From the IMG/VR virus record IMGVR_UViG_3300047478_000138, positions 16,770 to 80,769 of that record: a DNA stretch of 64,000 nucleotides. One strand, written 5' to 3'. Both the position numbers and the translations under genes were made by a program. The stretch comes from a virus. Under the pieces are notes generated by a model. The model searched no databases and had not been told where the DNA came from. It saw nothing but the letters and a program-made list of their open reading frames with translations. Below, piece by piece: positions 26,461-34,778 of the stretch. Every line of letters begins with the position of its first letter. Within the stretch, counting starts at the first letter, position 1.

Positions 26461-26721
26461 CTAGTTAAGTACTCGTTTAAGTGCTGCTGAAGGGCTGAAC
26501 TTAACTGTCTTAGTTGTATACGGATTGCCTGTACCAGGTGCTTTACCAGAACGTGTGACTGGTTTGAAGATACCAAATGTACTGCTAATAGTAACAGAAT
26601 TGCCTGCTGCAAGTTGCTTACCTATAGTAGATTCTAAATGATTCAAGATTGCTGAAGCAGCTTTCTGTGACTTAACTTCTGGGCAATTTGCCAACTCGAT
26701 TAATAGTTCTTTTCTAGTCAT
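26461..26721 (-). CDS. HU/IHF-like DNA-binding protein
   Basis: This 86-residue protein shows the HU fold: TRKELLIELA at the start, a dimerisation helix, GNSVTISSTFGIFKPVTR, then the beta-arm with PGTGNPYTTKTVKFSPS and a C-terminal helix. HU-type proteins bend and compact DNA and help replication or recombination complexes form. The arm Pro is present in TGNP, near the tip that intercalates into DNA. It is the first gene of the nrdA-nrdB cluster. Confidence 0.82.
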   Translation of the reverse strand: MTRKELLIELANCPEVKSQKAASAILNHLESTIGKQLAAGNSVTISSTFGIFKPVTRSGKAPGTGNPYTTKTVKFSPSAALKRVLN

Positions 26722-26773
26722 GTGTGACTCCTGTAAAATAAAGTTTGAAGTTTATCCACATTACGGTGGTGTG

Positions 26774-27223
26774 TCAACTGCAATTGTATAAATAGTAAGC
26801 TGTTCCGTTTACTGTTTCGGTATACTCATTCCCATCTCGGGATGCTATGACTGATCCTCTATCAGAATCGTATATGTAGTCTTCTAAGTATTGTTCAGTG
26901 TCAAAATACTGTTTAATAACTTCGTTAACTCCATATAATACGTCATCAAGTGAGTATTCCGCATAGTTTGCTACCTGTTCATCAGCTTCCTCATCAGTTA
27001 ATACTAGCCACTCATGATTGTCTATAGCTCGATCGCAATCCGAAAACATGTCTCCTGTGTGTTGCATAAGAGCAAGTACTCGTTCATCAATATCAGATTC
27101 AATTTCATCAAGATAGAATTGCTCAAGGTTGGTGTTATCTGGATCCATTTGCCATATGAAGTACTCCTTGGAATAGCGTTCGTCAGAATCAATTAAGTCC
27201 TGAATTTGCTCTTCTGAAATCAT
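26774..27223 (-). CDS. Hypothetical very acidic protein
   Basis: This 149-residue protein is dominated by Asp, Glu and Tyr, with few basic residues. Very acidic small phage proteins often mimic DNA or inhibit host factors, but no motif supports a specific role. The ATG overlaps the stop codon of the upstream small membrane gene (ATGA). Confidence 0.55.
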   Translation of the reverse strand: MISEEQIQDLIDSDERYSKEYFIWQMDPDNTNLEQFYLDEIESDIDERVLALMQHTGDMFSDCDRAIDNHEWLVLTDEEADEQVANYAEYSLDDVLYGVNEVIKQYFDTEQYLEDYIYDSDRGSVIASRDGNEYTETVNGTAYYLYNCS

Positions 27224-27351
27224 AAAACTTCTTTCAATAAGATAATAGCAACTGTTGCAAATATAACAAATAAGAGTGCTTTAAATTGCAAATCTGGTGG
27301 AATTGGAATGAACCCGTTGAGTTTAATAAGTTTGTAGGAATTTGGTATCAT
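27220..27351 (-). CDS. Small single-helix membrane protein
   Basis: This 43-residue product ends in a strongly hydrophobic segment (residues 26-41). A GGACATTAC region lies before its ATG, and the stop overlaps the next start. It is probably a small membrane protein of unknown function. Confidence 0.5.
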   Translation of the reverse strand: MIPNSYKLIKLNGFIPIPPDLQFKALLFVIFATVAIILLKEVL

Positions 27352-27359
27352 GTAATGTC

Positions 27360-28448
27360 CTATACTAACGGTTTGCCGTCTGGTGTACAGTCACGGAGTC
27401 CGATGAAAATTGGTTTAAGAGGCTTAAGGTCGTTAGACAGTACCTCGAATTCACACGTAGCCCATTTGCCAATATATGATTGCGGATCAAGAGATTCAAC
27501 AAATGCGTGTGTACCGACTGGTTTAGCCTTGAAAGTTAATGGTGGAGTTGTATGTGTATTCAAATGGAATACTGGGTGATTTCGTTTATCAAGCTCATAC
27601 CCAACAATTAAGAATTCTGCTGATTGTGCTTTCTTGTACTTGAACATATCGGATGAACGAACGTTGTGCTTATATAATGCTGATGTATTCTTTACAACTG
27701 TGCCTTCATACCCAAAAGTAGTACACTCCATGTAATGATGGTCAATAGCTTCTGTAGATAAACAAGTTACATTATAAATAACTGCTACAGTAGAATGAAT
27801 AGTTGTGTCAAAGTTGTTGTATGAGTGCATCAACATAGCGCGTTCATAGAACTGTTCAGTGGAGTCTGCTATATCAAATATGCAGAAACTAAGTAATGAG
27901 GAATTGTCATTAGTTTTGATTACTGCTGATGTGATATCTTGCAACGCAAAGCCGTGAATATACAATTCACCATTAAGTTCATTGGAGTTAAATAAATCCA
28001 TAGCCTGATGTACTAGTGGCTCAAGATGTGGGATTGGTGGATACAATTCACCTCCACGAGAATATAGGCGGAGAGTCCCATTAGTACGTTTGTATATGCC
28101 ATTAACTCCGTTAAGCTTTGAGGAACTAAAGCATGGAAACTTAACGTTGTGTAGTTGGTCCTGATAGGACTTGACTTTCATCGGAAGTTGCACAGTAACT
28201 GGTGCGGAGGGATCAGTTGAATATCCGGACTTGAGTTTCTTTGCAACAAGAGCTGCTGCTTCAAGTTCTGCTTGCTGATTAGCCGACGTCTCATTGGATT
28301 TGCCAAGATGTTTGCTTGTACAAGTAGTAACTGCAGTTTGCATAGCTCCATCAACTTGGCCAAATTGCACGGTATAAGTATCCTCAAAAGTTGATACTGA
28401 CCATTGCTGGATTGAGCCGTTCTTGTTAGATTTGAATAATGTTGTCAT
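27360..28448 (-). CDS. ATP-dependent DNA ligase with N-terminal WGR-like domain
   Basis: The first 80 residues look like a WGR domain (VSTFEDTYTVQFGQVDG). The rest has the nucleotidyltransferase motifs: SSSKLNG at Lys111 (motif I), ELNGELYIHG (motif III), YEGTVVKN (motif IV) and MFKYKK (motif V). A C-terminal OB-fold-like part ends in GLRDCTP. It would seal DNA nicks using ATP. Motif I is usually K-x-D-G; here the Asp is Asn, which is uncommon and could lower activity. At 362 residues it is a normal small phage ligase. Confidence 0.82.
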   Translation of the reverse strand: MTTLFKSNKNGSIQQWSVSTFEDTYTVQFGQVDGAMQTAVTTCTSKHLGKSNETSANQQAELEAAALVAKKLKSGYSTDPSAPVTVQLPMKVKSYQDQLHNVKFPCFSSSKLNGVNGIYKRTNGTLRLYSRGGELYPPIPHLEPLVHQAMDLFNSNELNGELYIHGFALQDITSAVIKTNDNSSLLSFCIFDIADSTEQFYERAMLMHSYNNFDTTIHSTVAVIYNVTCLSTEAIDHHYMECTTFGYEGTVVKNTSALYKHNVRSSDMFKYKKAQSAEFLIVGYELDKRNHPVFHLNTHTTPPLTFKAKPVGTHAFVESLDPQSYIGKWATCEFEVLSNDLKPLKPIFIGLRDCTPDGKPLV

Positions 28449-28449
28449 A

Positions 28450-28638
28450 TTAATCCTTTAAATGTTTTGCTGCAAGATAAAATTGCATAATTTCTGATTT
28501 GTCTTCTATATTCTGTAGTGAGCCATATTCAAAATTGTCGATCATAGACGGTTCTAAGTGCCGATAAACTGCTTCTGCTATTTCATATGGAAGCAGTTCA
28601 GATTCATTCAGTACAGTAACCAGTTGTTCGATATCCAT
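28450..28638 (-). CDS. Hypothetical protein
   Basis: This 62-residue acidic helical protein ends one base before the ligase start and has AAGGAAATATCT before its ATG. No family is recognised. Confidence 0.5.
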   Translation of the reverse strand: MDIEQLVTVLNESELLPYEIAEAVYRHLEPSMIDNFEYGSLQNIEDKSEIMQFYLAAKHLKD

Positions 28639-28648
28639 AGATATTTCC

Positions 28649-28735
28649 TTATAAAAATTTGCAGTTTAGTAGTTGGTGACGATGCCTACTACAACTCACA
28701 TTTGGACGACTTAAACTTGGTTTAATCAATTGCAT
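28649..28735 (-). CDS. Possible 28-residue basic peptide
   Basis: An ATG with AGGAG at a suitable distance opens a 28-codon frame rich in Ser, Arg and His. It lies between the inserted + strand HNH gene and the leftward operon. It could be a real micro-gene or the remnant of a gene disrupted by the HNH insertion. Confidence 0.3.
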   Translation of the reverse strand: MQLIKPSLSRPNVSCSRHRHQLLNCKFL

Positions 28736-28773
28736 GATATAATCTCCTATGAAAATAAGTAAAAAGGCCCTAT

Positions 28774-29730
28774 ATGAGAGTTTGTAGAACCTGTAAAGTA
28801 GAAAAAGATGAAAGTGAATTTTCTGTTAACAAACGTAATAAAGACAATTTAGAATATCATTGTAAAGAGTGTATTAAAGTATCTACTAAGGTGCAAAGAA
28901 ACAAAAGATTAGCCGATAGTAGATTTGCCAAAATAGAAAAAAAGAAACAGGATTTACTGGATAGGCAAAATGCCGCTGAAAAAGTTTGCTACACATGCAA
29001 AATTACTAAACCTTTAGGTGAATTTAATAAAAATAAACATGCAGTAGATGGATTATATCCTTCATGTACAGAATGTAAAAATTATAAAGCTAAAGAACGT
29101 CGTAAATTAGACATTGAATCAGCTAGAGCAAGAGATCGTGAATATAGGCATAAAAATAAAGACAAAAAAGCTTTATCAGATAAAAAATACCGAGAAACTA
29201 ATATAGAAACTCTAAAAATTAAGAAACAAGAGTATTATAAAGAAAATCGAGAAATATTAAGTTATAAAAATAAGCTTCGTAGAATAAACTTACCTCAATC
29301 AGATAAGTTAAACTTAAAGACTAAATCTCATAATCGTTATAAGAATCGTTCTGAAAAAGAAAAAGAAAATAGAAAAGAGTATGGTAAACACTATCATAAA
29401 ACTCCAACTGGAATGTTATCAAGCAGAAATAATAGAGGAAAAAGACGTGCTAATATACTGTCAGGTTCAGATGGAACAGTGACTTCACAAGCACTTGAAA
29501 CGCTTAAAGAAAAGCAAAATAATAAATGCTATCATTGTGAAGTAGAATTAGACTTTAGTATAAAAGGCACTGTAAATTTAGATCATTATATACCCTTATC
29601 TAAAGGAGGCTTACATTCCATAACAAATGTTGTATGGAGTTGTGCTTCCTGTAATAAGAGTAAAGGTAATAAAATGCCTGAAACTGTTTTAAACTTTAAT
29701 AAATTTAAGGTAGAAACCTTGCCCCAATGA
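28774..29730 (+). CDS. Free-standing HNH endonuclease with two zinc-finger-like repeats
   Basis: This 318-residue protein on the opposite strand to its neighbours begins with two repeats of C-x2-C...C-x2-C (CRTCKVEKDESEF and CYTCKITKPLGEF). A long Lys-rich coiled region follows. The C-terminal HNH fold has CYHCEVELD, NLDHYIPLSKGG, NVVWSCASCNKSKG. DHYIP holds the catalytic His, and the Cys pairs bind structural zinc. It lies beside, and overlaps by 26 bases, the 3' end of the split helicase gene. It is AT-richer than its surroundings and probably a homing endonuclease. Confidence 0.85.
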   Translation: MRVCRTCKVEKDESEFSVNKRNKDNLEYHCKECIKVSTKVQRNKRLADSRFAKIEKKKQDLLDRQNAAEKVCYTCKITKPLGEFNKNKHAVDGLYPSCTECKNYKAKERRKLDIESARARDREYRHKNKDKKALSDKKYRETNIETLKIKKQEYYKENREILSYKNKLRRINLPQSDKLNLKTKSHNRYKNRSEKEKENRKEYGKHYHKTPTGMLSSRNNRGKRRANILSGSDGTVTSQALETLKEKQNNKCYHCEVELDFSIKGTVNLDHYIPLSKGGLHSITNVVWSCASCNKSKGNKMPETVLNFNKFKVETLPQ

Positions 29731-29875
29731 GTTGATGTCTATGCCTAGTCATAGCAACAAAAGCTAAACATAGTTCAGCATGAGTTGATGGTGTAGGGAG
29801 AGTTTGGTGTGCTTCAATGGCTTCGATAATTGACTCGTTCAAATCGTTGTCAAGTTCAACAATATCCCATGTTCC
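29705..29875 (-). CDS. SF1 (UvrD-like) helicase, downstream exon
   Basis: Read leftward from 29875, the frame begins GTWDIVELDND and ends with ELCLAFVAMTRHRHQL then FLP and stop. This is motif VI of UvrD/PcrA-type helicases (E-x-x-L-x-Y-V-A-x-T-R). The first helicase exon ends TAHTSKG, and the normal continuation is S-K-G-x-x-W-D-x-V. The two parts therefore fit exactly across the intron and give a 486-residue protein. The last 26 bases overlap the convergent HNH gene. Confidence 0.85.
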   Translation of the reverse strand, partial: GTWDIVELDNDLNESIIEAIEAHQTLPTPSTHAELCLAFVAMTRHRHQLIGARFLP

Positions 29876-31174
29876 CTTATATGTTCAAGTGCACCTCGTT
29901 AATGTGCATTCTGGTAATTTAATACCAACTATATGTCTCCATATAGAACAGACCATATCTTCATCCAATAATGGATGCTCACTATTTCGGATCACTTGAT
30001 CCTACTCCCTCGCGGGATGGTCGTTGAGGGTTCAACAGTAAATTAATACTACGTTGCTTCCCTGCTGATTGTCCATAGCTTATAGATTTTCAGGGTTCGC
30101 TATCTACTTTCGTGATAGTATCCTACTATAAGATTGACTGGAGTTTCCAGCATAAAAATGAGTTTGCATATGCAGATTACTCTGCATAGGGGCAATTAAA
30201 TTTAATTATTATACATTATTGCTATAACACCACTTATAACCATAACTTGTTTTTTGTCTATTTCTGCAGGTACTTGTAATACTATCTCCAGAAAGAGCGC
30301 CTACAAATTCCGCTGCTTCTATAGCAGAATTAAAAGATCTTAAATACACTCCATCAAGAGTGAGTTGATCAATTTTACGTCCACAAGCTTCTCTAGTATT
30401 AATTGAAGAAGACACAAAAGAAATTGTGTGCGGAGCATATACTGCAGGAGATATTCCAAGTTCTCTACATTTGATATCCTTATCAATTTCAAGGCCTTTA
30501 GCCCATCCATTTGAAGTACACCATGTTATAAATGCTACTGGATCATCTATCCATTCAGGTGCCATAGTCACGCCTTTACCACCATAATTATGATAGTCCT
30601 TACGTAGAGGAGAGTAGCAACGTTGTTTAATTCCGTTCCATATAGGATATAAAGGATGAGTATGCATTCGTTTATTCTCAGAAGCACAAGTAATACACTT
30701 AGTTTGGGACTTTGCTGTAGTCCCTGTTGCTCGTGCTTTAAAATGTGCTTTACATTCAGTACATTCAAATATGGCATATCTTGCTATATTCGTAGAAGAG
30801 TCTGAGGCAGTAGTCATTCCTAAATCTTCAATAATAGTCATCTGAAATTCAGATTGTATTAATGGTTTAGTTATAGCTTTCTGTTGAGACTCTTTTGCAC
30901 ATTCTGTACAGTATAAACTTTTCTTTGCATTTTGCACATCTCGTTCAATGTGCTTTGCACAAACTGTACATGCAAATATTGCATAACGTTTAGGGGACTT
31001 CATTCCTGGTTTATGTATTGTTCCAAGATCCTGTATAATAAGCATTTTATACTCTGCTTGATTTAGTGGTTTTCGTGATGTATGTTTCATATAAGCTCCT
31101 TTATGATTTGTTAGTATAACTAAACAAAGTTAATAGTTTGCTTAAATGAGCGGTGTGTATAATAATTAAAATTT
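29876..31174 (-). mobile_element. Group I intron interrupting the SF1 helicase gene
   Basis: The 1.3-kb segment separates the two helicase exons. On the leftward strand it carries CAATCAGCAGGAAGC (30057-30071), a typical group I P4-P6 string. GACCAT (30018-30023) and ATGGTC (29951-29956) can form P7, followed by a P9-like hairpin at 29929-29946. The HNH gene lies in the 5' half, upstream of the core. Near 30196, GCCCCTA could pair with the 5' exon end AAGGGT as P1, which would place the endonuclease gene in the P1 loop. Ends are inferred from frame and from the U/G rule. Confidence 0.8.
30209..31090 (-). CDS. HNH-type homing endonuclease in helicase intron, with zinc-ribbon repeats and NUMOD-like end
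   Basis: This 293-residue protein starts with two Cys-pair repeats (CTVC...CTEC and CTEC...CITC). A nuclease core of the 'W-x-x-I/M-x-x-R-C' type follows: LYPIWNGIKQRCYSP, YGGKGVTM, EW, then GLEIDKDI. It ends with a NUMOD-like DNA-binding element (YLRSFNSAIEAAEFVG...YGYKWCY). Its N-terminal repeats resemble those of the GIY-YIG enzyme at 56.4 kb. AAAGGAG precedes the ATG. It should promote spread of the helicase intron. Confidence 0.82.
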   Translation of the reverse strand: MKHTSRKPLNQAEYKMLIIQDLGTIHKPGMKSPKRYAIFACTVCAKHIERDVQNAKKSLYCTECAKESQQKAITKPLIQSEFQMTIIEDLGMTTASDSSTNIARYAIFECTECKAHFKARATGTTAKSQTKCITCASENKRMHTHPLYPIWNGIKQRCYSPLRKDYHNYGGKGVTMAPEWIDDPVAFITWCTSNGWAKGLEIDKDIKCRELGISPAVYAPHTISFVSSSINTREACGRKIDQLTLDGVYLRSFNSAIEAAEFVGALSGDSITSTCRNRQKTSYGYKWCYSNNV

Positions 31175-32464
31175 ACCCTTAGAAGTGTGGGCAGTTAACA
31201 AATACAAGTTAGATGCTACCATAGTTTGCTCTTTGGCATGATTGTATGCGTTGAGAATGTCGTCAGATCCGTGATTAAGTACTAATTGAATAGCTGACTT
31301 AAGTCGTGCATCCTCCGGATTTGCTTGTAATAAGTACTTATACAAGCTGATAGATTCACGTTTCTTCGCTGATAGTGAACCCCAATCATCAATGTCGTGT
31401 TGTAAATGCTTCAGTTCAAAGTCCTTCTGATCAAACGCTGGTTTAGCAAAGATTAGAGCACGTGGAAGCTTGAAAATTTGGTCAAGTTTGGTTTTGTGTG
31501 ATAGATGATATGTCAGGTTTGCTTTGTTGTACTCAATCATCTTGCCAATAAGAGTGTTGTTATTACGTACAAGATATGCTTTGGTAACAGATTTGACTTT
31601 AGTTGGATATTCCATGCCTTCAAATACTGCGTCAGGATCAAGGTAAGTTTGCAAGAAAGTCTCAATTGCTGGTGCATAGGATTGATCAACTCGGAAGGAT
31701 TTACTGAGTTGCAATACCTTCGCATCAGGATAAAACTGAAAACCATCCTTCAGATTAAGGAATTCGAAAATTGATTGATTAGAATCACCAACGAATATCT
31801 TCTGCGTTGCTGGAATTGCATCAATGATGTCAAGTGCCATACCTGACATATCCTGAAATTCATCCACAAGTAAGCGGTCTACTGACGGTAATTGGATAGT
31901 TCCATTCATAACAAATATGTGAAATAACTTGAGGTAAAATGAATGGGTGATAGGCATTCCCCCAGAAGCCATTTGGTTCAGCAGTTGCTTCAGTAATGGT
32001 ACAAGGCGATAATTAAACTCAGGATTGTCGTGATTAGCGTTAGAGTAAGCATCGACTGATGTGAAGTCGGATAAACAGTACTGCTCAATCATTTGGATCA
32101 ATTCAAAATCAGAACCAAAAGGTCGCTTGATAGACTTAGGTAGATCACGCCAAGTAAGAAATGGACGGACCATACCAAGTGAGTACTGCTTCACAGTGTA
32201 CGAGTATGCAAATGCATGTAAGGTGGATACAATTGAATTGCTGCCAAACTCGCGTTTAGCCTCTGCTGCAGCCATAGATCCGAAGATTAAATAACGACAA
32301 GTAGCTTCAGGATAAATTGATTTGTAGCGTCGAATAGCTTCCACAAGAGATGATGATTTAGCGGCTCCAGCGACTGCCTTAATAAGAACGATTGGAGAAG
32401 TTGGATTGATAACCTCATCAAAGATTGCTACTTGCTGTGGGGAGTATGAAAATAAATTGCTCAT
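31175..32464 (-). CDS. SF1 (UvrD-like) helicase, upstream exon
   Basis: These are the first 430 residues of a UvrD/PcrA-type ATP-dependent helicase. Motif I is VAGAAKSSSL (residues 31-40), motif II VDEFQDMS, and motif III VGDSNQSIFEF. Motif IV-like SKSFR and motif V-like TAHTSKG lie at the exon end. Motif I lacks the usual Gly before Lys (GAAK instead of GxGK). It unwinds DNA during replication or recombination. The start at 32464 overlaps the upstream stop (ATGA). Read alone, the frame ends three codons into the intron (31166). Confidence 0.87.
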
Positions 32465-32823
32465 TGCATTCCTAATAAAATTGGTTGAAGTTTCTCTGGA
32501 GCTGTATATGCACTTGCAGTCCACATAATTGGATCACTAGTAAATATATGACGAAATTCAGATTGAATCCAGTCTATAAGAAATGGAGTTACGGTAATCG
32601 CACCAGGATTGTGCCAGATAAAACCAATTGGTCTACTCCCACCTCTACTAATTCCTCTTGCTAGAGTACGTGTAGATTGAGCTAATAACTTAATAGCCAG
32701 TCCACTTCCATCAGGAAATCGGAGTTCAATCCATGAGACAGATTTACGTCGAATTGGATGTCGTTCAAATTCCTGTTCAAGTACTGATAAGTGACTTATA
32801 GATCCTGTAGTAATAAATGACAT
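32461..32823 (-). CDS. Hypothetical basic protein
   Basis: This 120-residue protein has an Arg-rich middle (RTLARGISRGGSR) and mixed alpha/beta character. It is coupled to the helicase by ATGA overlap. No family is recognised; DNA or RNA binding is possible from charge only. Confidence 0.5.
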   Translation of the reverse strand: MSFITTGSISHLSVLEQEFERHPIRRKSVSWIELRFPDGSGLAIKLLAQSTRTLARGISRGGSRPIGFIWHNPGAITVTPFLIDWIQSEFRHIFTSDPIMWTASAYTAPEKLQPILLGMQ

Positions 32824-32926
32824 GAGAAAGCCTTAATAAAATTGGTTGGAGTAGTTGGTTCAACAGGTACAAAGGACTAACAAAGACCTGCTGAACCAAC
32901 TACTATATACTAGTAGTTGGCGTAGA

Positions 32927-33274
32927 TTACTCTACGTAAGCTGGAGATTCAGACTCTTCATCTTCATATGGAGGTTGTGTATCTATCGATTCATAATCAG
33001 TAGACTCCTCTTCGATGACGCCTGCTGAAGGTTTAACTGCAGTAGTTGATTGCTTAGGTTGTCTAAGTACAACAGTAGTGATTCCATCTGCATCTGTATC
33101 GCCTAAAGTGATGGTAGTGAATGTTGGGAACTGAGTGAATGAACTTGCTAAAAATGGGTTAAGGATACGCTTGATAGCGTTCGATGCTAATGGATCAGTC
33201 ATAGCTTCTGCGATGATTGAGTTTAGCTCAGATTTAGTTAATTCGATGTTAATTTGTGGTTTAATGATTTCCAA
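32927..33274 (-). CDS. Hypothetical protein with acidic tail
   Basis: An in-frame ATG lies at 33322, but a TTG at 33274 has AAAGGAATCC just upstream and avoids overlap with the previous gene, so it is preferred. The 115-residue product has a helical N-terminal half and a disordered C-terminus rich in Glu, Ser and Pro (EDEESESPAYVE). Acidic tails of this kind occur in phage SSB-like and recombination mediator proteins, and the SSB-like gene is two genes away. Confidence 0.5.
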   Translation of the reverse strand: MEIIKPQINIELTKSELNSIIAEAMTDPLASNAIKRILNPFLASSFTQFPTFTTITLGDTDADGITTVVLRQPKQSTTAVKPSAGVIEEESTDYESIDTQPPYEDEESESPAYVE

Positions 33275-33305
33275 TTGGATTCCTTTCTGGAGTTGATGTA
33301 AAAAT

Positions 33306-33512
33306 TTAGTTTGCTGGATCATTACTGATCACCAATAGTTTCTCATTAGTGAGTAACTCTTTACGAAGTTGAGTTGACATGTTGTCAAGATGCTTAGAGC
33401 ACTCACGAATGACTCTGCTAGATTCACGAGATTGTACTAATGAATGTGCTGCAATAGCACCTAGAGCGGACTCTAGTGCTGATTGATACTGGTTGAGAGT
33501 AGACTCATCCAT
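33306..33512 (-). CDS. Small helical hypothetical protein
   Basis: This 68-residue protein is all-helical and probably coiled coil, with heptad-like Leu/Ala positions. Its ATG overlaps the stop codon of the SSB-like gene (TAATG), so the two are translationally coupled. Confidence 0.5.
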   Translation of the reverse strand: MDESTLNQYQSALESALGAIAAHSLVQSRESSRVIRECSKHLDNMSTQLRKELLTNEKLLVISNDPAN

Positions 33513-34300
33513 TAGAATGGCTTAACTGCTGCTCCAGCTGCAGCTCCACCAGTAGTTGCTGATTCAGTTGCAGGAATAGTTCCACCTGATTGAATTATCT
33601 TTAATTCCTGTATACAAGCACGATTAGTTCTGTCATTGTACTTGATAGATGCAGCTGCTTTGGCTTTCTTCACTGCTTCAACGATTGCTATTGGTTCAGT
33701 TTTGCCTGCTTCAACTTCTGCGAGAGAAAGTCTATTAACATTGAATAGTGCATCCATGTTAAGTTCCTGGTTTCTCCAGCATTTATTTGCATCTTTGCCA
33801 TCTGCTGAGATTACGTAAGATGAAATACCTGTGAATTGCTTGCCAATAAGTGCTGTCCATGATTCAACTGCTACTTGACCTTTCTCTGGGAAAGTTACTG
33901 TTGCTGGTTTAATACCTGCACCGAATTGATTTGCATCAAGGCCTACTACTTTCCATAGGTTGTTAAGTTGACCGATTGCGCGTACGTTGTCGTATTCTGC
34001 ACCTTCCGTGTCAAGGTATGTTTTCACACCGTTAACTGAGTATTCTCCAGCTTTAACAACGCCTTTATCGTCTTTGCCGACTTTCTGCTTCAAGAAGCCT
34101 GTCCAGTCGATTGTCTTGCCTTCAGCATCTTCCATCTTCAATACGAAACGTGGATATGTTCCGTTCTCTGAAGCGATTTCGTATGCTTCTTTGATAGTTA
34201 ACTTGTGCTCTCCGTCAGAGTTCACTTTAACACCTGATTTGCCTAATTTTGCCTTGTCTTCTGCTGACATGTTAGTTAATATGTTTGCGATAATACTCAA
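33512..34300 (-). CDS. Probable single-stranded-DNA-binding protein
   Basis: This 262-residue protein starts with TTG, six bases after AAGGATAC; an ATG at 34270 has no ribosome site. It has a beta-rich central region (YPRFVLKMEDAEGKTIDW, FTGISSYVISADGK), a Gly/Ala-rich linker and a Phe-terminated tail (KPF). This resembles phage SSB-like proteins found beside Sak4-type ATPases, although the tail is not acidic. The neighbouring RecA-like ATPase supports a role in single-strand handling. This is inference from context and shape rather than from a clear motif. Confidence 0.5.
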   Translation of the reverse strand: MSIIANILTNMSAEDKAKLGKSGVKVNSDGEHKLTIKEAYEIASENGTYPRFVLKMEDAEGKTIDWTGFLKQKVGKDDKGVVKAGEYSVNGVKTYLDTEGAEYDNVRAIGQLNNLWKVVGLDANQFGAGIKPATVTFPEKGQVAVESWTALIGKQFTGISSYVISADGKDANKCWRNQELNMDALFNVNRLSLAEVEAGKTEPIAIVEAVKKAKAAASIKYNDRTNRACIQELKIIQSGGTIPATESATTGGAAAGAAVKPF

Positions 34301-34374
34301 ATTGTATCCTTTATGATTTAATTAAATTGTTACTACTTACGTAGTGCCTCTGGTTAAATGTTGTGCAGTTATAG

Positions 34375-34605
34375 TCAGGCTGACAAAGCTCTAAGAGCTG
34401 TAACTAATGCTTTAACTTGTTCGTCTGTGCAAGTTTCTAGTAAATGCTTGAGACGTTTGCCGTTCGATTCAGTTGATTGCATGTCTATGTCAAGATCATC
34501 CACTAAGTCCTCAAATTCTGCTCTAGTTAGGTTAAGCACATAACCCGCACTTGGAGAGAATTCAGCCATGTAAGACTTGATTTGCTTATGAGTTAGTGAG
34601 TTCAC
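34375..34605 (-). CDS. Hypothetical protein
   Basis: This 76-residue protein has an N-terminal helix and an acidic ELVDDLDIDMQ-type middle. The start overlaps the preceding gene by 20 bases. No family is recognised. Confidence 0.45.
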   Translation of the reverse strand: MNSLTHKQIKSYMAEFSPSAGYVLNLTRAEFEDLVDDLDIDMQSTESNGKRLKHLLETCTDEQVKALVTALRALSA

Positions 34606-34777
34606 TTAATAGCTCCGTTTCGTCTGTGAGTTCGTATTCCGCAGAATCTACTACATAATTCCAATCATGCTCAGAGTAATTCTCCTCTGCAAGACGTTCT
34701 GCTTCTAGTACAGAATTTGCTTCTATGTCTGCATATTCATATTCTTTACGAATATAAAATACTCTATAAGTTGCCAT
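34586..34777 (-). CDS. Small acidic hypothetical protein
   Basis: This 63-residue protein has a YRVFYIRKEYEYADIEA beta-rich start and an acidic helix with EAERLAEENYSEHDW. The pattern resembles short phage proteins of the DUF with 'ea-x-sleeA' shape, but no confident call can be made. Confidence 0.5.
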   Translation of the reverse strand: MATYRVFYIRKEYEYADIEANSVLEAERLAEENYSEHDWNYVVDSAEYELTDETELLSELTNS

Positions 34778-34778
34778 A

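Noticed and set aside
24237-26612. Long N-terminal extension of NrdA
   Set aside because: The extra 51 residues overlap the HU-like gene and do not look like NrdA; the ATG at 26459 starts exactly at the ATP-cone.
31166-32524. Truncated helicase gene
   Set aside because: Motif VI and the C-terminus are found in the second exon at 29705-29875.
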